A stretch of 64,000 bases of DNA from Orthonyx spaldingii (GCA_013397795.1 VZTJ01004744.1:1670083-1734082); one strand, 5' to 3'; positions 25,587 through 40,300 are shown, numbered from the stretch's first letter. Notes: a model not told the origin generated them from the sequence alone. Made by a program: numbers and translations.

Positions 25587-28500
25587 CTTTCTCATGCCAG
25601 TATTTATCCCATTTGTTTCCAGAATCAGCTGCTGCTCCCAAATCAGCGTCCGTAACTTTCCGCTTTGAAGTATTCAGGACGTGCCTGCTGGGAAAGCACC
25701 TTCCTTGTTTACCTGCTCAGACCCTCACAGACTTTCCCTCCACGCCTTTCTGCCATCCATTTTCTCCTCCTGCAGAGAGCTCCCCTCTACCACCAAGTTG
25801 TCCATCACCAGCTGGTTTGCTCCATTAACCACTTACATCCCAATCATAGTCATGCTTTATTGATGCTTCCAGAGGTGGCTGCTGCCCTAGGATGGCTGAT
25901 CACCCCACAGGTGAGCACTGAGGGGAATGCCTGGGCTAAGCTCTGCCCCACAGGTCTCATCCCCTCCACATCTCCCTGCTCTCCAGCTCTTGTGGCAACA
26001 CAGAAGAGCCTTTTTTTAGCTGCCAGTAGGGGATGAAGGCTGACATGATGAGGACAGTCCTCTACAATGGCCTGGCGGGCAGCAGTCCCAGTCCCAGAGC
26101 TGAACAGATGGCCCAGCATCCCTGACCAAGCCAGCCCTATTGGAAACGGGAGCTTCCCAGGTGCACAGAAATCCTTGGCAAGATGAACATCCAAGCAGCA
26201 AATTAGAACAACCAAAACAGCCCTCAGAAGAGTAAATTGAGTCAATAACACTGGTGGGTTTGAGAACAGAACCCTGTAGTGAAATACCTGAGGCTGGGAG
26301 CTACATCTCACCTCCCAGTCCAAATGAAATGGATGCCAGTAAGGTAACAACCCCACTGCCTCCCTCCCACATTGAGCAATAAACACATTAACCACTTAAC
26401 TCCGTTAACTCCCTTGAACAGTCCTTGTAATTAACAGCTCTTAACGTCTCACACCTTGCATTGCTGTTATCTCTTTTCTCCACTATTAAAACTTACTTAA
26501 AAGTTGTTCTGATATGCAGTAACGAATTTGTGGGGAAGCTTTGGCTGTTGATGTACAATACTCTTCCCACATCTCTCCCCTCTTCTCCAAACAGCCTTTC
26601 TCCTTTCCAGCAAAAGAAGAAAATAAAATATAGTGGCAGTGAAACGGTCTCCCCTCCTCTCTTTTGGGGTTTTTTAAATATAGCTTTGGTTTGGTTTTTA
26701 GATTAGACTTTCCTAGATAAAAATAAGAATTTCGGCTGGTTTGGGAGGGTTGGGTTGTTTTGGGTTTGGGGGTTTTTTAATAACCAGTCAGGAAAGATCA
26801 AGACTGAAAGGACCTTCTTCCACTCCTCCCAGCAAACTCCCACTTGCCAAGATTCCCCAACATTTGGTTCTTCAACTCCTGCACAGGAATCCCCACCTGG
26901 AGCCCTTTGTCCATTTTCCTGTAGCTAATTCCTTGTGCCAGTGGGAAGGGCTTTCTGGAGGAACCCACGTTTACCAGGTTTCTCACCAAATCTGTTCTCT
27001 CTTCACAGAACACAGCTTTTACTGACTCTAGAGGTGCCTGGGCTGCGCGGGGCCCCTGGACACAGAGTGCAGGTGAAATGCAATGCTGAGCAGGGAAGGG
27101 GCTGGCATCTGGAGGGTGTTAAAAAAGCACACAACAAGATGAAAATTACTTTGGCATTCCCCTCTCAGACAGACATGACCCATCATGTTTATAGCACCTT
27201 CAGTGTGCACCTGCAAGGTGATAGTATCAACGAGAGAAAGGAAAACATTAATTAAAATTTTGGCAGTTTTATATCTTGCTTTCTACATCAGCTTTACAGA
27301 GTGGATTCAGTGCTGGGACAAAGAAGATATCTACCTTATTTCCCTTCCTCCTCTCACCTCAACAGGCCACCTGTGTACAGGAATAGGTCCCTTATATTAC
27401 TATTATATATATATGTATCACTGGACAAGCTACTGACTTGACAAGTCTGAGAAATGGTCTGGATAAGCCCCCAGTGGCAGTTGAAGACAGTGGTGGTCCT
27501 TTCTAGAGAAACTGCAAATTTACCTAGAACAGGACAATATTCACCAAGTCTGCCCTCTCTGCCTCACTCCACCTCCAAATTCCTATGGTGACCTCAAACC
27601 AAAGCCAGCTCATTTCACCAAACACAAAGAAACAAATCAAGAAAGATCAAAGAAACAATACTTTCATTTTGGTATTACCTACATTTCAGCCTCAAATTCC
27701 TTTACACTAATCTGGTAATCCTACATAATATTGACTTCCCAAGAGGGAGAGCGTGCTAATCGGGATTTCTGAAGGATTTCCACACGGTCCTATATCTACT
27801 TTTGAACTTTGTCGAAGTGACAAAGGGAATATGTCACCACCGAGCTGCTACTCCATTTCCTCTGGCTTACAAGTCAAGGGCCAGCGCTGTCCAAATCTAC
27901 AGCCACCAAAATGTGTCTCTAGCAGGCAAAACAACATATTTAGGATTAATTTTTCCCCATGGATGAAAGGGTAACTGCAACTACCTATCAGGAATTTCTG
28001 AAAGACACAAACCTTATTTCCTGCACCCAACAATACTTCTATCACACCTGTGATTTTAAAGATCTTTCAACTCTCCAAATCACGTGTGACCTAGATGTGA
28101 AAAAAATGTTCATGTCTTCAAGAAGCATCAAAACAAAATTGATAAATTCAAGCACTAAATGTATTAACTGGAGGGAAAGCAAGCAGAGATGAAGTATCAC
28201 AAAGCTATCCAAGAAGCAGTAGAAAAGAAACAGTAGAAAAATAAAAATCTAGTGTGTGAAACCGGAACAATCCCATTTTATTTTATATTGACTAACAATG
28301 TCATGTGATGAACTGCAGCACATACTGTTCAGCATGGGATATGCTGGGTTACATTTAACAGAAGGCCTCTACTTTTATTGTGAGCTAGGGCTTTAAACTG
28401 AATCACCACATACGATGGTAGAGATGGCAGAGAAGTGTTTTGCTCCAGCAGTTTAATATCTATACAAGGGAGATGGCACGTTTGCACCAGTCGTTGAGTT

Positions 28501-30276
28501 TCCACATGTCGACATCATCAGGAACTTGATGCTGCATCATTACCCAGATGGAGAAAGGTCTGGTTTAGAGAAAGCCAAAGCATTGTGTGTTTATGGGATG
28601 CCTGAGAAACCACAAGTGAAGTTTGCATCCCTGGTAAAATCCCACAGAGGCCAATCCTGCCCTTCTCCAGGGCTGCCCAGCGAACCTTTGCTCATTCCCT
28701 TTCAGACAGCAGCCACCCTTCCCAGCTCAGATGCCATCTCCCTGCCCAGCAGATGTGTATCAGAGCCATGTGGGAGCTGCCTGGCTCCAGAGCAAGCCAG
28801 CTGCCTGCAGGAAAGGCAGGAGCACGCGTGTCCTGGGCCTCAGGGACCTCAGCAAGAGCCGCTGAGCACTTTGTGAGGACTTTTGGGTCCATGTGATCAG
28901 ATTCCAGGACACCCACAGACTCGCTGGGAAAAAAAAACTGCACACGCAAAAAAATATTATTGTGTGGGCCTCATCTACTGCAGAAAAGGAATAACTGCAG
29001 CTGAGGTGTAAACTGACTTTGTGTGAGTATTTCAGTTCCCAAAAAGACTAAAAAGTCAAAGCAAGATAGGATTTCTTTCTAAATGTGAGGGGTTTACCTT
29101 GTTTTGTTACTGATCTGCATTCCAATTGTGCAGAACAGGCTTTAGAATGAAAGTACAAAAGATATTCTGCACCATACTCACGTGGCCATCCTGAGGCAAG
29201 TCTGCATCCCCTCATTCCAGATGTACAGGGACATACTTCATTCACAGGTGCACTTTTGCAGATGAGCAGAATCCACTCCCCCAAAAAGGCCCCAAACCAC
29301 ACAGATAGTACAAGATTTCAGGTGCCAAAATCCCTGTTTCTCCCTTTGGGGCCTAAAACAGCCTAGAAGAGCTGTTCTAGGCCCCACATAGCCTCAATAC
29401 CTGATTTTTTTTTTCCTCTACACCCAGCCCCTCCAACTTTAACCTGTTCATCACCAGCAACAAACTTCCATTCCAGATAACTGCCCTTACTATATAGGAA
29501 GCTTTGGTTTCTGCAGCTCTGTGGATTCTGAAATATAAAGAAAAAGTAAAATACTAAGTTTCTTGTCAAAAGGGAAAAACATTAAATGTAATATGAGTTC
29601 ACATCTTGTCTCTTCCCAACTGCCCAGTACAGTGAGCTCAGCACCATGAGGAATTCCTTCAGAAATGAAAATTATTTGCAGGTATCTTTTACCCATCCAG
29701 TAACTCCAACACAGAGCTGTTGACACATTTTGTTTTTTTAAAAAACTACAAAACAGGAAAAGTCTGTAGCTTCCAATTTTGAATTTGTGATGGCTAAATT
29801 TAAACCTAGCAGTGGCCTTGTTACAGATTATTACATAAACCCAACTGCTTATCCCCCTGCACCACAGTTACTTTTGACCTAACTAGGCTTAAAGCACATT
29901 TCTTGGCCCCACTTTCTGCTGCCAGCCCGCAAGGAAGCAAATACCCACAAAGAGAGGATTAAAGGAGGTACAGGAATACTTGAGAGCAGAGAATAGGCAG
30001 GATAGAGATTTGCTGCTTCTCTGTACCATATTGTTGTTTTGGTTTGTTCTGGGTAAATCAGGTGAGGGACATTTGGTCACACAAGGCCATGAGCTCTATC
30101 CACAAACTGCCTTCACAAGCACTGAAATGCTGCTGAGTACTGTTACAGATTTAGATTTAAAGAAAGGTTTAGGTTTAAAGATTTATGTTTCAAGAAACCT
30201 CCCACTTGCCTGCATGTTCTTCCCACTACTCAGAAGATGCACTAGACAGAGAAGCAAAGGCTCACAGCACCACAGA

Positions 30277-30282
30277 TTTATT
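30277..30282 (-). terminator. HKDC1: Candidate polyadenylation signal of HKDC1 (AATAAA)
   Basis: AATAAA on the minus strand in the context GTAAATAAATCTGTGG, the first canonical hexamer downstream of the HKDC1 stop codon. Assignment by position only. Confidence 0.4.
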
Positions 30283-31247
30283 TACAAACAGACTACAAAC
30301 AGGCAGAGCAGCAGGCAACAGAAAACGAAAACCAAGGATAAACTCCTTTGCACAAAATGGAAACAATTGTCTCAGGAACAGGCAAGAAGATAACAGAGGG
30401 AAAACAAAGAGGGGACGTTCAGAAATTCAGGTGATTTTTTTCTTTACACACAGCTGTTTGATACCCTCTATGTAGCCCTGACATAGACATAGCAGACTCT
30501 GTAGCTCCTTCTACATTCTCTCTTTCCTTCAGTATCAAAAGAATCAGTCACAGTCAGGATCCATCCAGCATTGCTTTAGCTTTATGTAACTCAGATGCAC
30601 TGACATATGTTGACACAAACTGATATTCTGTGGAATCACATTTTTTCTTTTACATTCATCTATTAAACATGCCTCCTGTACTCAGGGAGATATTACATTA
30701 CACTTGCAACCAGTGCAGCAGTGGGGGGAGCATCACTGACCAAAGTCCATTAAATTATTTCACCTGCAAATTTACTGTAGAACCTGTGAAGCATTAAACA
30801 AATATGTCCACTAGGTAAGATGCAACATCAGAATCTCAATATTCTTTGAGCCAGGCCAAGACAAAACTAAGCACACAAGTCCTAAGAAACTGGTGATAAA
30901 CTCGGTTGTGGTGCAGTAACTTAATTAAGATGTTGTAAAAAGACACATTTGGGTTGATTTTGTTTGTTTGCTTTGTTTTCACTCTCCCATGTGCATTACA
31001 GATGCATTGCAGGAAGTATAGAACTGAGTAGACTGTGGTATGCCAAGACATAACGCCAGTGGGGAGCAGAAACACCCAATCCAAGCTACCTAAGGACAAA
31101 AATCCACAGTCCTGGTTGGTCAAAACCAGCTGCTCCCCGAAAACAGGTACCTGTGCACTGGTGTCTGGCAAAGCTATCTTGAATCAGCACTCAGCAAATC
31201 CCTACTGCACACGCCTGGCAGTGCTGAAATGACTTGACCACTCATTC
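30277..31247 (-). other. HKDC1: Probable HKDC1 3'UTR
   Basis: Non-coding sequence follows the HKDC1 stop. The first AATAAA on the gene strand lies at 30277-30282, about 970 bases downstream, and I see no earlier AATAAA. The 3'UTR is therefore inferred to run to roughly 30250-30265; transcript data are needed to fix the end. Confidence 0.4.
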
Positions 31248-31392
31248 CTACTTCTGTCCAACATTGTGCAGCCTTTTTGCAACTGCAGTAATGAGGGCAG
31301 CTCCCTTCCCACTTCCATCTTCAGAAAGCATGAAAGTCACATCACACTGAGGTGCCAGCTCCTTCACTGTTTCCCGCAGGACCCGAGAAAAA
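31248..31392 (-). CDS. HKDC1: HKDC1 exon 18, C-terminus and stop (residues 870-917)
   Basis: The 145-nt coding part completes the split His codon, then FSRVLRETVKELAPQCDVTF, SEDGSGKGAALITAVAKRL and the tail HNVGQK, stop TAG at 31248-31250. Acceptor CCCTTTCAG|TTTTTC. Confidence 0.96.
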
Positions 31393-34300
31393 CTGAAAGG
31401 GAAGGGAGAGAAGAACAGAACAGTTTAGCAGCTGACCTGAGATCTTTGTATTTACCTGCAAGCAAGGAACCATAACCTCACACAGCATTACTTTCTTTTG
31501 CTTTTCTTCCTATTCATCAAAGATACAAAATTCTGTACACAATCAGATTCTAATTTTTAATTCTCCACTTGAATTTTGTTCAGCATGATGCCCACACTGC
31601 CTGCATCTTTAAAGATCATGAAAGAGGTTCTCTTCTCCCAACTCAAAAGCTAATGCATCTATTTCTAGGCCATGCTCACAAAATATTGACCCAACTCCAA
31701 AAACTCAAGATAACTTTCCATCTGGGAGACTCAAATATTGCAGAAATCTGCCCAAACACAGGAAAATAAGTATTAGGTTCACTCAATATCCCAGAGAAAA
31801 CAGCCTCCCAGTGGTAACTGGACTTGATTTTGCAATTTTTTGATCCTTTGGCTAGGCAAGCGAAATGATAAAATGCAGGGAAATGTGTTAGATCCTTACG
31901 CCCTCTCAGGTGTTTTATCACCTCAGCAGAAAGCTGGAAAAGCTTGGTAAGTTTTCACAGTGAAAATGAGCAAACAGCCAAGGGAAGTGGTACCAAGGCA
32001 CTCACTGTGGATGGAGCTTGTACAGAGTCCCATCTACTCCAACAGTGATTTGCAGGCGCTCCACACCTCTGTTCTCCCTCTTCTTCTCCACAATGGCAGC
32101 CAGCCCTGCCCCACAGAGCTGGGCAGCTCTTCTTGAAACAACTCCACACACCTCCTTCACAATGATGCTGTCGTCACACGTGCTGTCCAGGCCGAGCTGC
32201 TGCAGGATTCGCCGCACTTGCAGCAGGGCGAGGCGGTCACTGCACACAGGGGAGCACACGGAGCAGCAAGGCATTAGGGAAAGCTCCAGCAGCTGAGACA
32301 GATGTGAATCACAGGAAATGGGACCACTTCAACTCTAACACTCTCCAGTTCTTTTGAGGCAGATTTCTGTCTGAATTCAGATTGAAAACTTGCTCCTGCC
32401 ATGGCCTCTGCTATGTTAGGCTGTATCTCCAGAAAGTACAAACAGTAGTCATTCATCTGACTCCCAAAGTCATGAGGGAGCAGAGCCAGATCTTTAGATC
32501 TGTTACTTTAGATCTCAAGGCTGGGACACTCCTTTCCAGGCTTTCCACAGCAGAAAGAGTTTCAAATAGCCTGGAGACCATTGCAATCATGCACAGATAT
32601 ATAGGTAAGCACATATTCATGTATCACTGACTTCTTACTTTGTTAAATAAGTACTATTTTAAGTCCCACAAGAAACACTTGATGGCTAAGGCATCCAAGA
32701 TAACCCAGTTGTGTGGACAGGAAATGATAATTCATAGAATGAAAGAATAATTCTGTAACTCTCACAGTTTCTCATTCTTAACTTTTATTCTGGAGGTGGG
32801 GGATGCACAAAGAAAACTATAACTGACTTAATTGATTTCTTGAAGGAAAGAGCTCCACACACTTGTAAAAAGACTGTTTTCTAGGTATCCCAGAAGACTT
32901 TAAGGATTTTAACTATGTAAACCTAACAACTTTACCTCTCAATCTGAGACAGAAATTTTGTTTCAAATATGCCTCTCTTCCTGAGTGATTCAGAAATGTG
33001 TCCTCTGAACAGCAGCCCTTGTTTGGTTAAGTCGATCAAAATTTGCCTTACTATTTCACCCAGGTACATTCCACTGGTCATTTTTTCATACCTGTTGGGT
33101 CAAAAGATGAATAAAAATATTAATTTAAAGAGATGGCTCTGTTTAGCATGAGTGGTATGTACATGCCCTGTGAACTCCAAAAGAGCAGCCCAAGCTTGCA
33201 GAGCAATAGCCATTGAACTCTGTCTTTCAGTCATCAAAAATCTGTTGCAGTGACTTCAAGTGCAAACATTAATTACAATATATTCACCTATGCCAAATGG
33301 TAACAGAAGTAGAAAAAAACCCTTGCAATATTAAACAGAATATAGTGTTAAAGCCAGAGTCCACAGTGAAGTGAAACTCTTCCCTGTCTCCCCAGGCATT
33401 CACTAGTGAGTCACACCTAATCAATACTCTTTACCCAACAAAGAACAGTCGATTCAGCTTATCCTCTTGCTTGAGTTGTATTTTACCTTTGAAACGTCAC
33501 CCTAAGAGGAGGAACAATCCATGGCCTAGACTTTGTAGGGAAATCTTAAAAGCTGCACCCTTTGGTAACTGCTTTAAGATGAAAACAGTGCTGTGGTAAC
33601 AATGTACTTCTTTGCTTTTTTTCTTTTTTTTTGATATCTAGGTTACTTACCAAGCGACAAAAGTAATGCAATATTAAAATTTCCTTTCTGATTATTCATT
33701 CATTAAGCACATTTTAAAAAGCAGCCAGTGTCTCTTGAAGACTGACTTCATCAGGCTCTTGGCATCAGGACCATCACATTTACCTCTGTTTCCCTGGGTT
33801 TAGTGAGCCTTCATCTACTTCTTTATCATATTTTGTCCTGATGTGGTCAATGCAGCCATTGTCACCAAATGCTCCCCATTCTGTATTAATGCACATTTTT
33901 CCTTCATTCCCTTCCACTATTTCTATGTTTTTCATGTCCTCCATGTAGCAAACATTGCTGCCTGTTCCTAGAAGGAAAGAAATTACAAGACTTCAGCTGG
34001 AAAAGTGAAGCAGCATCAGAAACTCATGGAAGATGACTGCAGTGTTCATCTTAAAGTTCTCTTTGCCATTCCTCAAATTTCAAGGTCCCTTCCAACACAG
34101 GCCATTCTATGCTTAGATATATTTCTAGATCAAAACTTAGAGGAACCTATTGGGGGAATTCTTTAAAAAGCCCAACAAGAATTTATTCAGGTTTTTAAAA
34201 GTATTTGCTCGTTCCATGGTCTATGACCTGGCTACACAGTAAATATGAATACACGTGTCAAAACAAGAATTCATGCTCTACCTGCTTATATTCTTTTACC

Positions 34301-37300
34301 CTGCATACACTTGTTAGGCACCATCAGAGATATGATCAAAAGTCCAACAGCTTCAGGAACTTACCTGCTACAGATATTGTTAAGTTTCCTGCTGAATACC
34401 ACACAAATCTGCCAAGAACCCCAAGCAACTAGTAACACCACATATCAAACTCAAATAAAAGATGCTGGTTTAGATTCCAAAGCCCAGCACTACGTAGGTG
34501 CTTTCTGCTCACAGTGGTCACTTGACCATCACTGTACCTGCAATAAGGCCAATCTCACAGTTTGGATCCTCATACCCACAAGTCATCATGGTCCCAACAG
34601 TGTCATTCACCACTGCTACAATGTCCAAGTCAAACTCCTGAAACACAGGTCACCATCAGTAGTGGAATGCCAGAGGAAGAGTGAGGGTGCATTAAATACA
34701 CCAAAATGAGCAGAAAGGAATAGCTCACATTTCTTCTCCTGATGGCCTCTCTCAGCATATCAACGACATCTTCCCCCTCACAGTCTGTTGCCTTGAATCC
34801 TTTTGTCCATCCCACAAGTGTTCCCTGAAACAGAAGAGAAAGGAAGTCGTAAGTGAAGACAAAGAGCAGACTGTACATTGCAAGCATCAGCTTTTTCTTG
34901 CCTCCTACCCCAACACTATTTTTTTTGCCCTTTTTTTTTTTTCAAATAACATATTTCCCTAGACAGGTTCCTGTGAACATCTAGTGCAGGCTAGCACGTG
35001 TATCTTTGTTACTCAATCATAGTGACTCCAAGTTTACTGAGCTATTCTAAATCTCATTTGGAAAACCCTATCTCACCTCTTGTGCACACAGCCATTGTAT
35101 TACCTGGTGAGGGAAGGACTGCAAAAAGTGCTTTTGCCGTAAATCATTAAACACCCATCAAACATTAATGAACATCTACTGTTAATTTTTGGGTCCTTTA
35201 CTGAAGGACATTTGGTATGATCTCATAACTTCAGGCAACACTAATTTGTTTCTTTTCAGGCAACAACCTGGCTTGACAGAAGTTGATTTCCAGGTTACAT
35301 GAAGCAATTAGCCTTACACTTCCTAAGTGGCTCTGGATTATCTGTCCAAATAAGACAAAAAAAAAAACTAGAGGGCAACTGGGAGAAAAAGCTGCTGTTA
35401 AGAAACACCCTCAAGTTCTAGCAACAATAAAAGACCAAACACACAGGGCAATATATTAGGACCCTGAGACAGATGTGTCTCGCTCAGTTTGCCATCAATA
35501 CTGTGGAATTTGCTTCCTAATCACTTGTCAAGACCTAAATGCTATGCTGTAGGTTTGGAAAGCATATAAATTCATGTCTCCACAAAAGGCCAAGCCCTAT
35601 TGCTATACTCTCAACTGTGAGCTGAAAATTGAGACAGAGCAGACTAGTTTCCAGGCTTAGAAGCTACTGTGAAACCCTCCAGGACATAAAAACATTCAAT
35701 AAAATAGCAGTCTCTCATTTCTCCAAAATCCTGCATATTTGACTAGAACTAAGCAGCACAACATCCCTCAACATCCCACAATTGCCCCTTTTTGGAAATT
35801 CATAAAAATAATCTTTGCTTCAGATCTTATGATCTGAAAAGATAAAAGATATGAAATCTGTCAAAAAGCCAGCTCTTCCAAGCTGAACAAGTAAGTTCAG
35901 GTGTGTCCACTGAGACTCAACGAAAAGAAGCTAATGTAGTGCAGAAGTTACACAGTCAGAGCTGTGCAGCTCAGCTTGGAAAACAACCTGGGATTGTAGC
36001 TGAGAAAGCAGAAGGAGCCATTTGTTCTCTCTTGCCATTAAGGAGTTAAGGCAACATACAGAGATTCCTGAGTTATTGAAAATATGCAGTGCATTTTGCT
36101 GTCATGAGGGCTTAATCTTTACAGAACAAAACAAAGTCATGTCCACCACTTACCAGAGACAAGAAGTGAAAGTTCTGCCTCCCACAGGCAGATAGATAAC
36201 ACAGGATGATAACTTTCTCATGAAGCACAACTAATGTGCAAAGTAAAGTAATAACATTCTCCAAACCAACAAGTCACCCTTGCCTGAAATGATGTCTTTC
36301 ACCAAGCAGATGCAGAGATGCCATTTGACTCATTCTGTGCTGCAGTTCTTACCTTGTCAATGCTGGCTTGCCTGCAGGGGAAGGAGAAGGTGAAGCCCAG
36401 AGGAAGCCGAGCACCTTTAATCCCCATGTACTCCAGAAAGTCTGCTATGCACTGGACAATATGATCAAAGAGCTGGAAGGAAAGAAAAAGCATATCAACC
36501 TCACAAGGAATCCCATACGATGGGCCTTGGTTGGATCTGTTAAACATTCATTTAAGATTACCTCTTCTCCTGTCCCTTGCATGATCTCCAAAGGAATGGC
36601 AAAGATTTTGTTATACATTTGCACTGACCTCCTTCTCCCGCTTTTGATTTTCACCAGCAGAACCCTGAAATTTGTGCCACCAAGATCAAGGGCGAGGAAC
36701 TTTCCTTTCTCTAAAGGAGAAGAAAGGTATTTCATTTTGGTGCTTCTCGTAGCACATTTGCCAGTCAGAATGACATAGCAATGATAGCACCCTGTTCCCT
36801 ATGGCATTTATCCCATCAAGTCTGCTAGCACGGGGCTGAAGATAACAGATAACATACCAGGAAGCACCGGTTTGACAACATAAACCCCCTGGATTTGCCA
36901 GATTAATTAGCATCTTTCCTTCCCCCCAGAAAACACACAAGCAACTTCCCTGAACTGCCCCCAGGTGATCAGAAACTAACTTCACCTGTTCCATCTGGTG
37001 TCCCACAGACGTAGGTGGGCAGCATCTTCACCGTGGCCTTGGCTTGCGTCTCTCTCTTCAGCCCGTATTCCAGCTCAGCCCTCATTTTGCCCTTGACTTC
37101 TGTGAGGATGCCCAGGGGCAGCAGGAAGGGTGCGAGCGTGGCGTCGATGCGCTGGCGCTGGGCTGCCAGTCTGCGTGCCACCGCCGTCACCACGGCAGCG
37201 CCCCGGCCGCTGCCGCTCACCGACAGCAGGAACCGCACGTCGCAGGTGGGCACCAGCCTCCTCACCACCTTGTGCAGGCGTTTGGCGTATCTGGCAGGGA

Positions 37301-40300
37301 CAGAGAGTTTCTTTAGGCTCTCACAGGGGCATGGTTTCGGGCACGGTTTACTTCATCTCCGTCTGGAATCAGAGCTCCAAGCAGTTTGGGAGAACAGTTG
37401 GAGAAAGTTTCCGGTTTGGGAAAGCACAGGTTCAAAAACAGGGAGGTAGTGGAGGGAGAAAGAAAGTAAAAAACCCACAGCGGACTGCAAGTGTCCTGGA
37501 GGCCCAGGAATCACTTGAGAAATCAATCGCATTTCCCCAGACACCGTTATTCCAGGTGTCATGTTTTTCCCACCCCACCCCAAATTCTAAAGCTCCTGGG
37601 ACAGCTTTGCAATAACCAAGCCAGTTAGATCTCACCCCAAAGCTGAAGGAAAAGCAGCAGTTCTCTGAAAAGCCACACACACATGCAGATGGAGACTCCT
37701 GGCAACATCAACATGCGGCCAGCAATTATCAAATCCTCTTTAGTTACTCACTGGGGGTGGGTTTTATAGAGTCCCCCATCAATCCCAACAGTGGTTCGCA
37801 TCCTCAGCAGCTTTTTATTCTCCCTGAGCCGGGTGAGGATGGCTGCCAAGGCGGCGGCACAGAGGTTGGCCGAGCGGAAGGAAACGATGGTGCAGACATG
37901 CTGAACAGCAACACAGTCCTCCTCAGAGGGAAACAGGTTCAGCTCTGTCAGGATCTCTTTTGTGTTGCTCAGACCTTCCTTGTACCTAGCCCCAAAACAA
38001 AAGAATACATCACCAAGTGCAAAGGCAACACATAAAGCAATACCTTGGCTCAAAAAGAAATGAGAGGAGACCAGGACACAACTTATCAAGCAGCATCATA
38101 ATTGGTTCCCATAAACCAGTAATGTCTTTCCCACAGTAGTCCCAAAAGCACCCAGGGGAGAGAGGCTGTTCCCTGGGGTTCAGTACTTGGTGAGACCAAG
38201 CAGCTAGTCAAGAAGAGAACAGGATAAAACAGTCCATAGAATGACAGCACAAGAATGGATGTACAGCTTCACTCAATAAAACAAAGAAAATAATTCCTGG
38301 AGTGACAATGAGGACCAGGATTCCTCTTCAAAACACCAGAATCCAAGTTTTCCATCTAGTCATTCATTAGCTGATCTAGAATCTGTACTACATCTCCACA
38401 GCCCCAGTATTCCCACAGCTGAGAGGCTGAAAACTGCAGCAATCATCCCACACACTCAGGCCTCCAGGAGGTTATTTAAACAACCTGCATCTGTGATGTT
38501 CAGAAATACATTTGCTACTGTGGTACTTTGCTAAAAGTATCTTATACCAATTCCTAGCTACAGAAAGGTCAACTTTGCTCCTAGGCAAAAGCAAAATCAT
38601 GTTGGACTGTTCAGGATTGTTCCCAGCACTCACAAATTATAACTATGCATTAATTATCATTGCTGTGCTTGTGAAAGACTAATTTTGAGAGTGGCTGCTC
38701 TCAAAGAGCATATTACAGGTTCTTACTTTTCCATTGCAGACACGTGCTTCATTTCAATCTTGCCCTTAGTCAGCAGAGCTGTTGACACTTTCCCATTGAA
38801 GAGCAGACCTTCCTTTGTCATTTTTAGGAGAATGAGTCTTACAAGTTCCCCCAAATACAGGCTGCTGATCATCTTCTCAAACCTGGAATGGAGCAGAGAA
38901 AGGATTACAGGTGTTCACCAGCTCCTCTCTTTAGCTCTCCACAGCATCATACCAGAGCAACCACCTATTTTTAACAACACATGAGCAACAATTGCAGCAA
39001 TCCCTTGGTCTGAAGCAGGCAAGTGTGAAAAGTACCCACCCTTCCCAGAAGGGAAAGATCTGAACAAGATAGACCAGGATCAAATCATCTCAGGTTCACT
39101 TAAGCCAATTCCTGTTCCAAAGGGGCTCTTGGCATACACTGGAAAAGCACTCTGAGAACTGCAAGTCAGTCAGGGAATCACTTACAATTGTTTTCCAGGA
39201 TTGAGAGATCCCAGATCCAGCTCCCGATCAAACTCCGTGCGGAGATCATCCAAAGCACCGTCATCTCCAAAGGCGCCCCACTCGGTGTTAATGCACATCC
39301 TCCCTTCATCCCCTTCCACCAGGTCGATGTGCCTCATCTCCTCCATGTAGCAGGCGTTGGTGCCAGTCCCTGTGGGTATTGGATAAACTACTGTTTGTTC
39401 CAGGTGTGCTTTTTGTCTAAGTCCACATGTTTGGGAATAAGTCAGTACATTGTCTTTGGAAGAAAATACAAACACATAACCCTGTGGCATAGGATGCTAA
39501 TATAGGCCACCTGCACCTGTGAAATCATCATTTCACAGTGAGTGAAAAAAACCTGAAATTATTCTAAAGCTTGACTTAGTTAATAACATTTTTTTCTTTT
39601 TCAAACGTACTTCTATGTGCCTAATAAAAGCCATCACGATGCATGAAATGGAGAAACTGTGGAAAGCATAGCCAGTGCTAACTACCAGACGTGAGGGGAA
39701 TTCAGCCTTCTCTGGATAAACACAGTAATTTTCTATACAGTCAGCAGAAAAGTTTAGTATGCTGGTCACAACTGAGCCCAGACAAAATGGGGACTGTGGT
39801 ATTCGATGGCAATGTGATCAGCATAAAAACAGCTGCTTTACAGAAGGCAGCCAGGCTTGAAAAACCAACCATTGTTTTTTCCATTTTCTTTCTGCTCTTT
39901 CCTGTATTGTGAAACTCCCTCCTACTCCAGATTTGTAGTAATTCAACAAATGAGAGAGAAAAAACCCTTCATGGTGAACAGAAAAAATTACCGATTATGA
40001 GTCCAACTTCACAGCGCTGGTCATCATATCCACAAGTCATCATGGTTCCCACGGTGTCATTGACCAGTGCCAAAACATCAACATCTATGTCCTAAAAGCA
40101 TAAAGACAAGCAATTAACAGGGAAAAAAGCTTAAAGAGCCTCCTGTGTGATAAAGCACCAGCACACAGACATAGTCCCTGGGTTGCACTTTGAAGGCCTC
40201 AGTCAGGAAAACTCCTCGGTGGAAAGACACTACTTCCTTTTACAACACTCTTCCCACAATCCTGTAAAGTTATGAATACCTCTGAATTCTCAAGGGTTTG

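Larger units (their letters stand above)
16896..30250. other. Intergenic region between HKDC1 3' end and HK1 promoter
   Basis: About 13 kb with no recognisable gene. The longest frames (for example 181 codons on the minus strand at 25850-26395) have no domain-like features and lack a coding pattern. It holds simple tracts (T21 at 25566-25586, a short TA run near 27400), a degenerate repeat at 21318-21372 and two AT-rich candidate regulatory stretches (18790-19170 and 24950-25210). Confidence 0.75.

Noticed and set aside
25850..26395. 181-codon minus-strand frame in the HKDC1-HK1 gap
   Set aside because: No domain, no splice partners and no resemblance to any family I know; most likely chance.
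16102..30250. Possible alternative HK1 first exons (erythroid or testis type)
   Set aside because: I could not recognise any by sequence; such short, poorly conserved exons need transcript evidence.
37130..37615. 161-codon plus-strand frame
   Set aside because: Antisense shadow of HKDC1 exon 10, whose GC-rich codons suppress stops on the other strand.
38228..38262. CR1-like tail (CCATAGAATGACAG) in HKDC1 intron 8
   Set aside because: The match to the CR1 3' end is only a few bases and lacks the adjoining GGTCCCTTCCAA complement.
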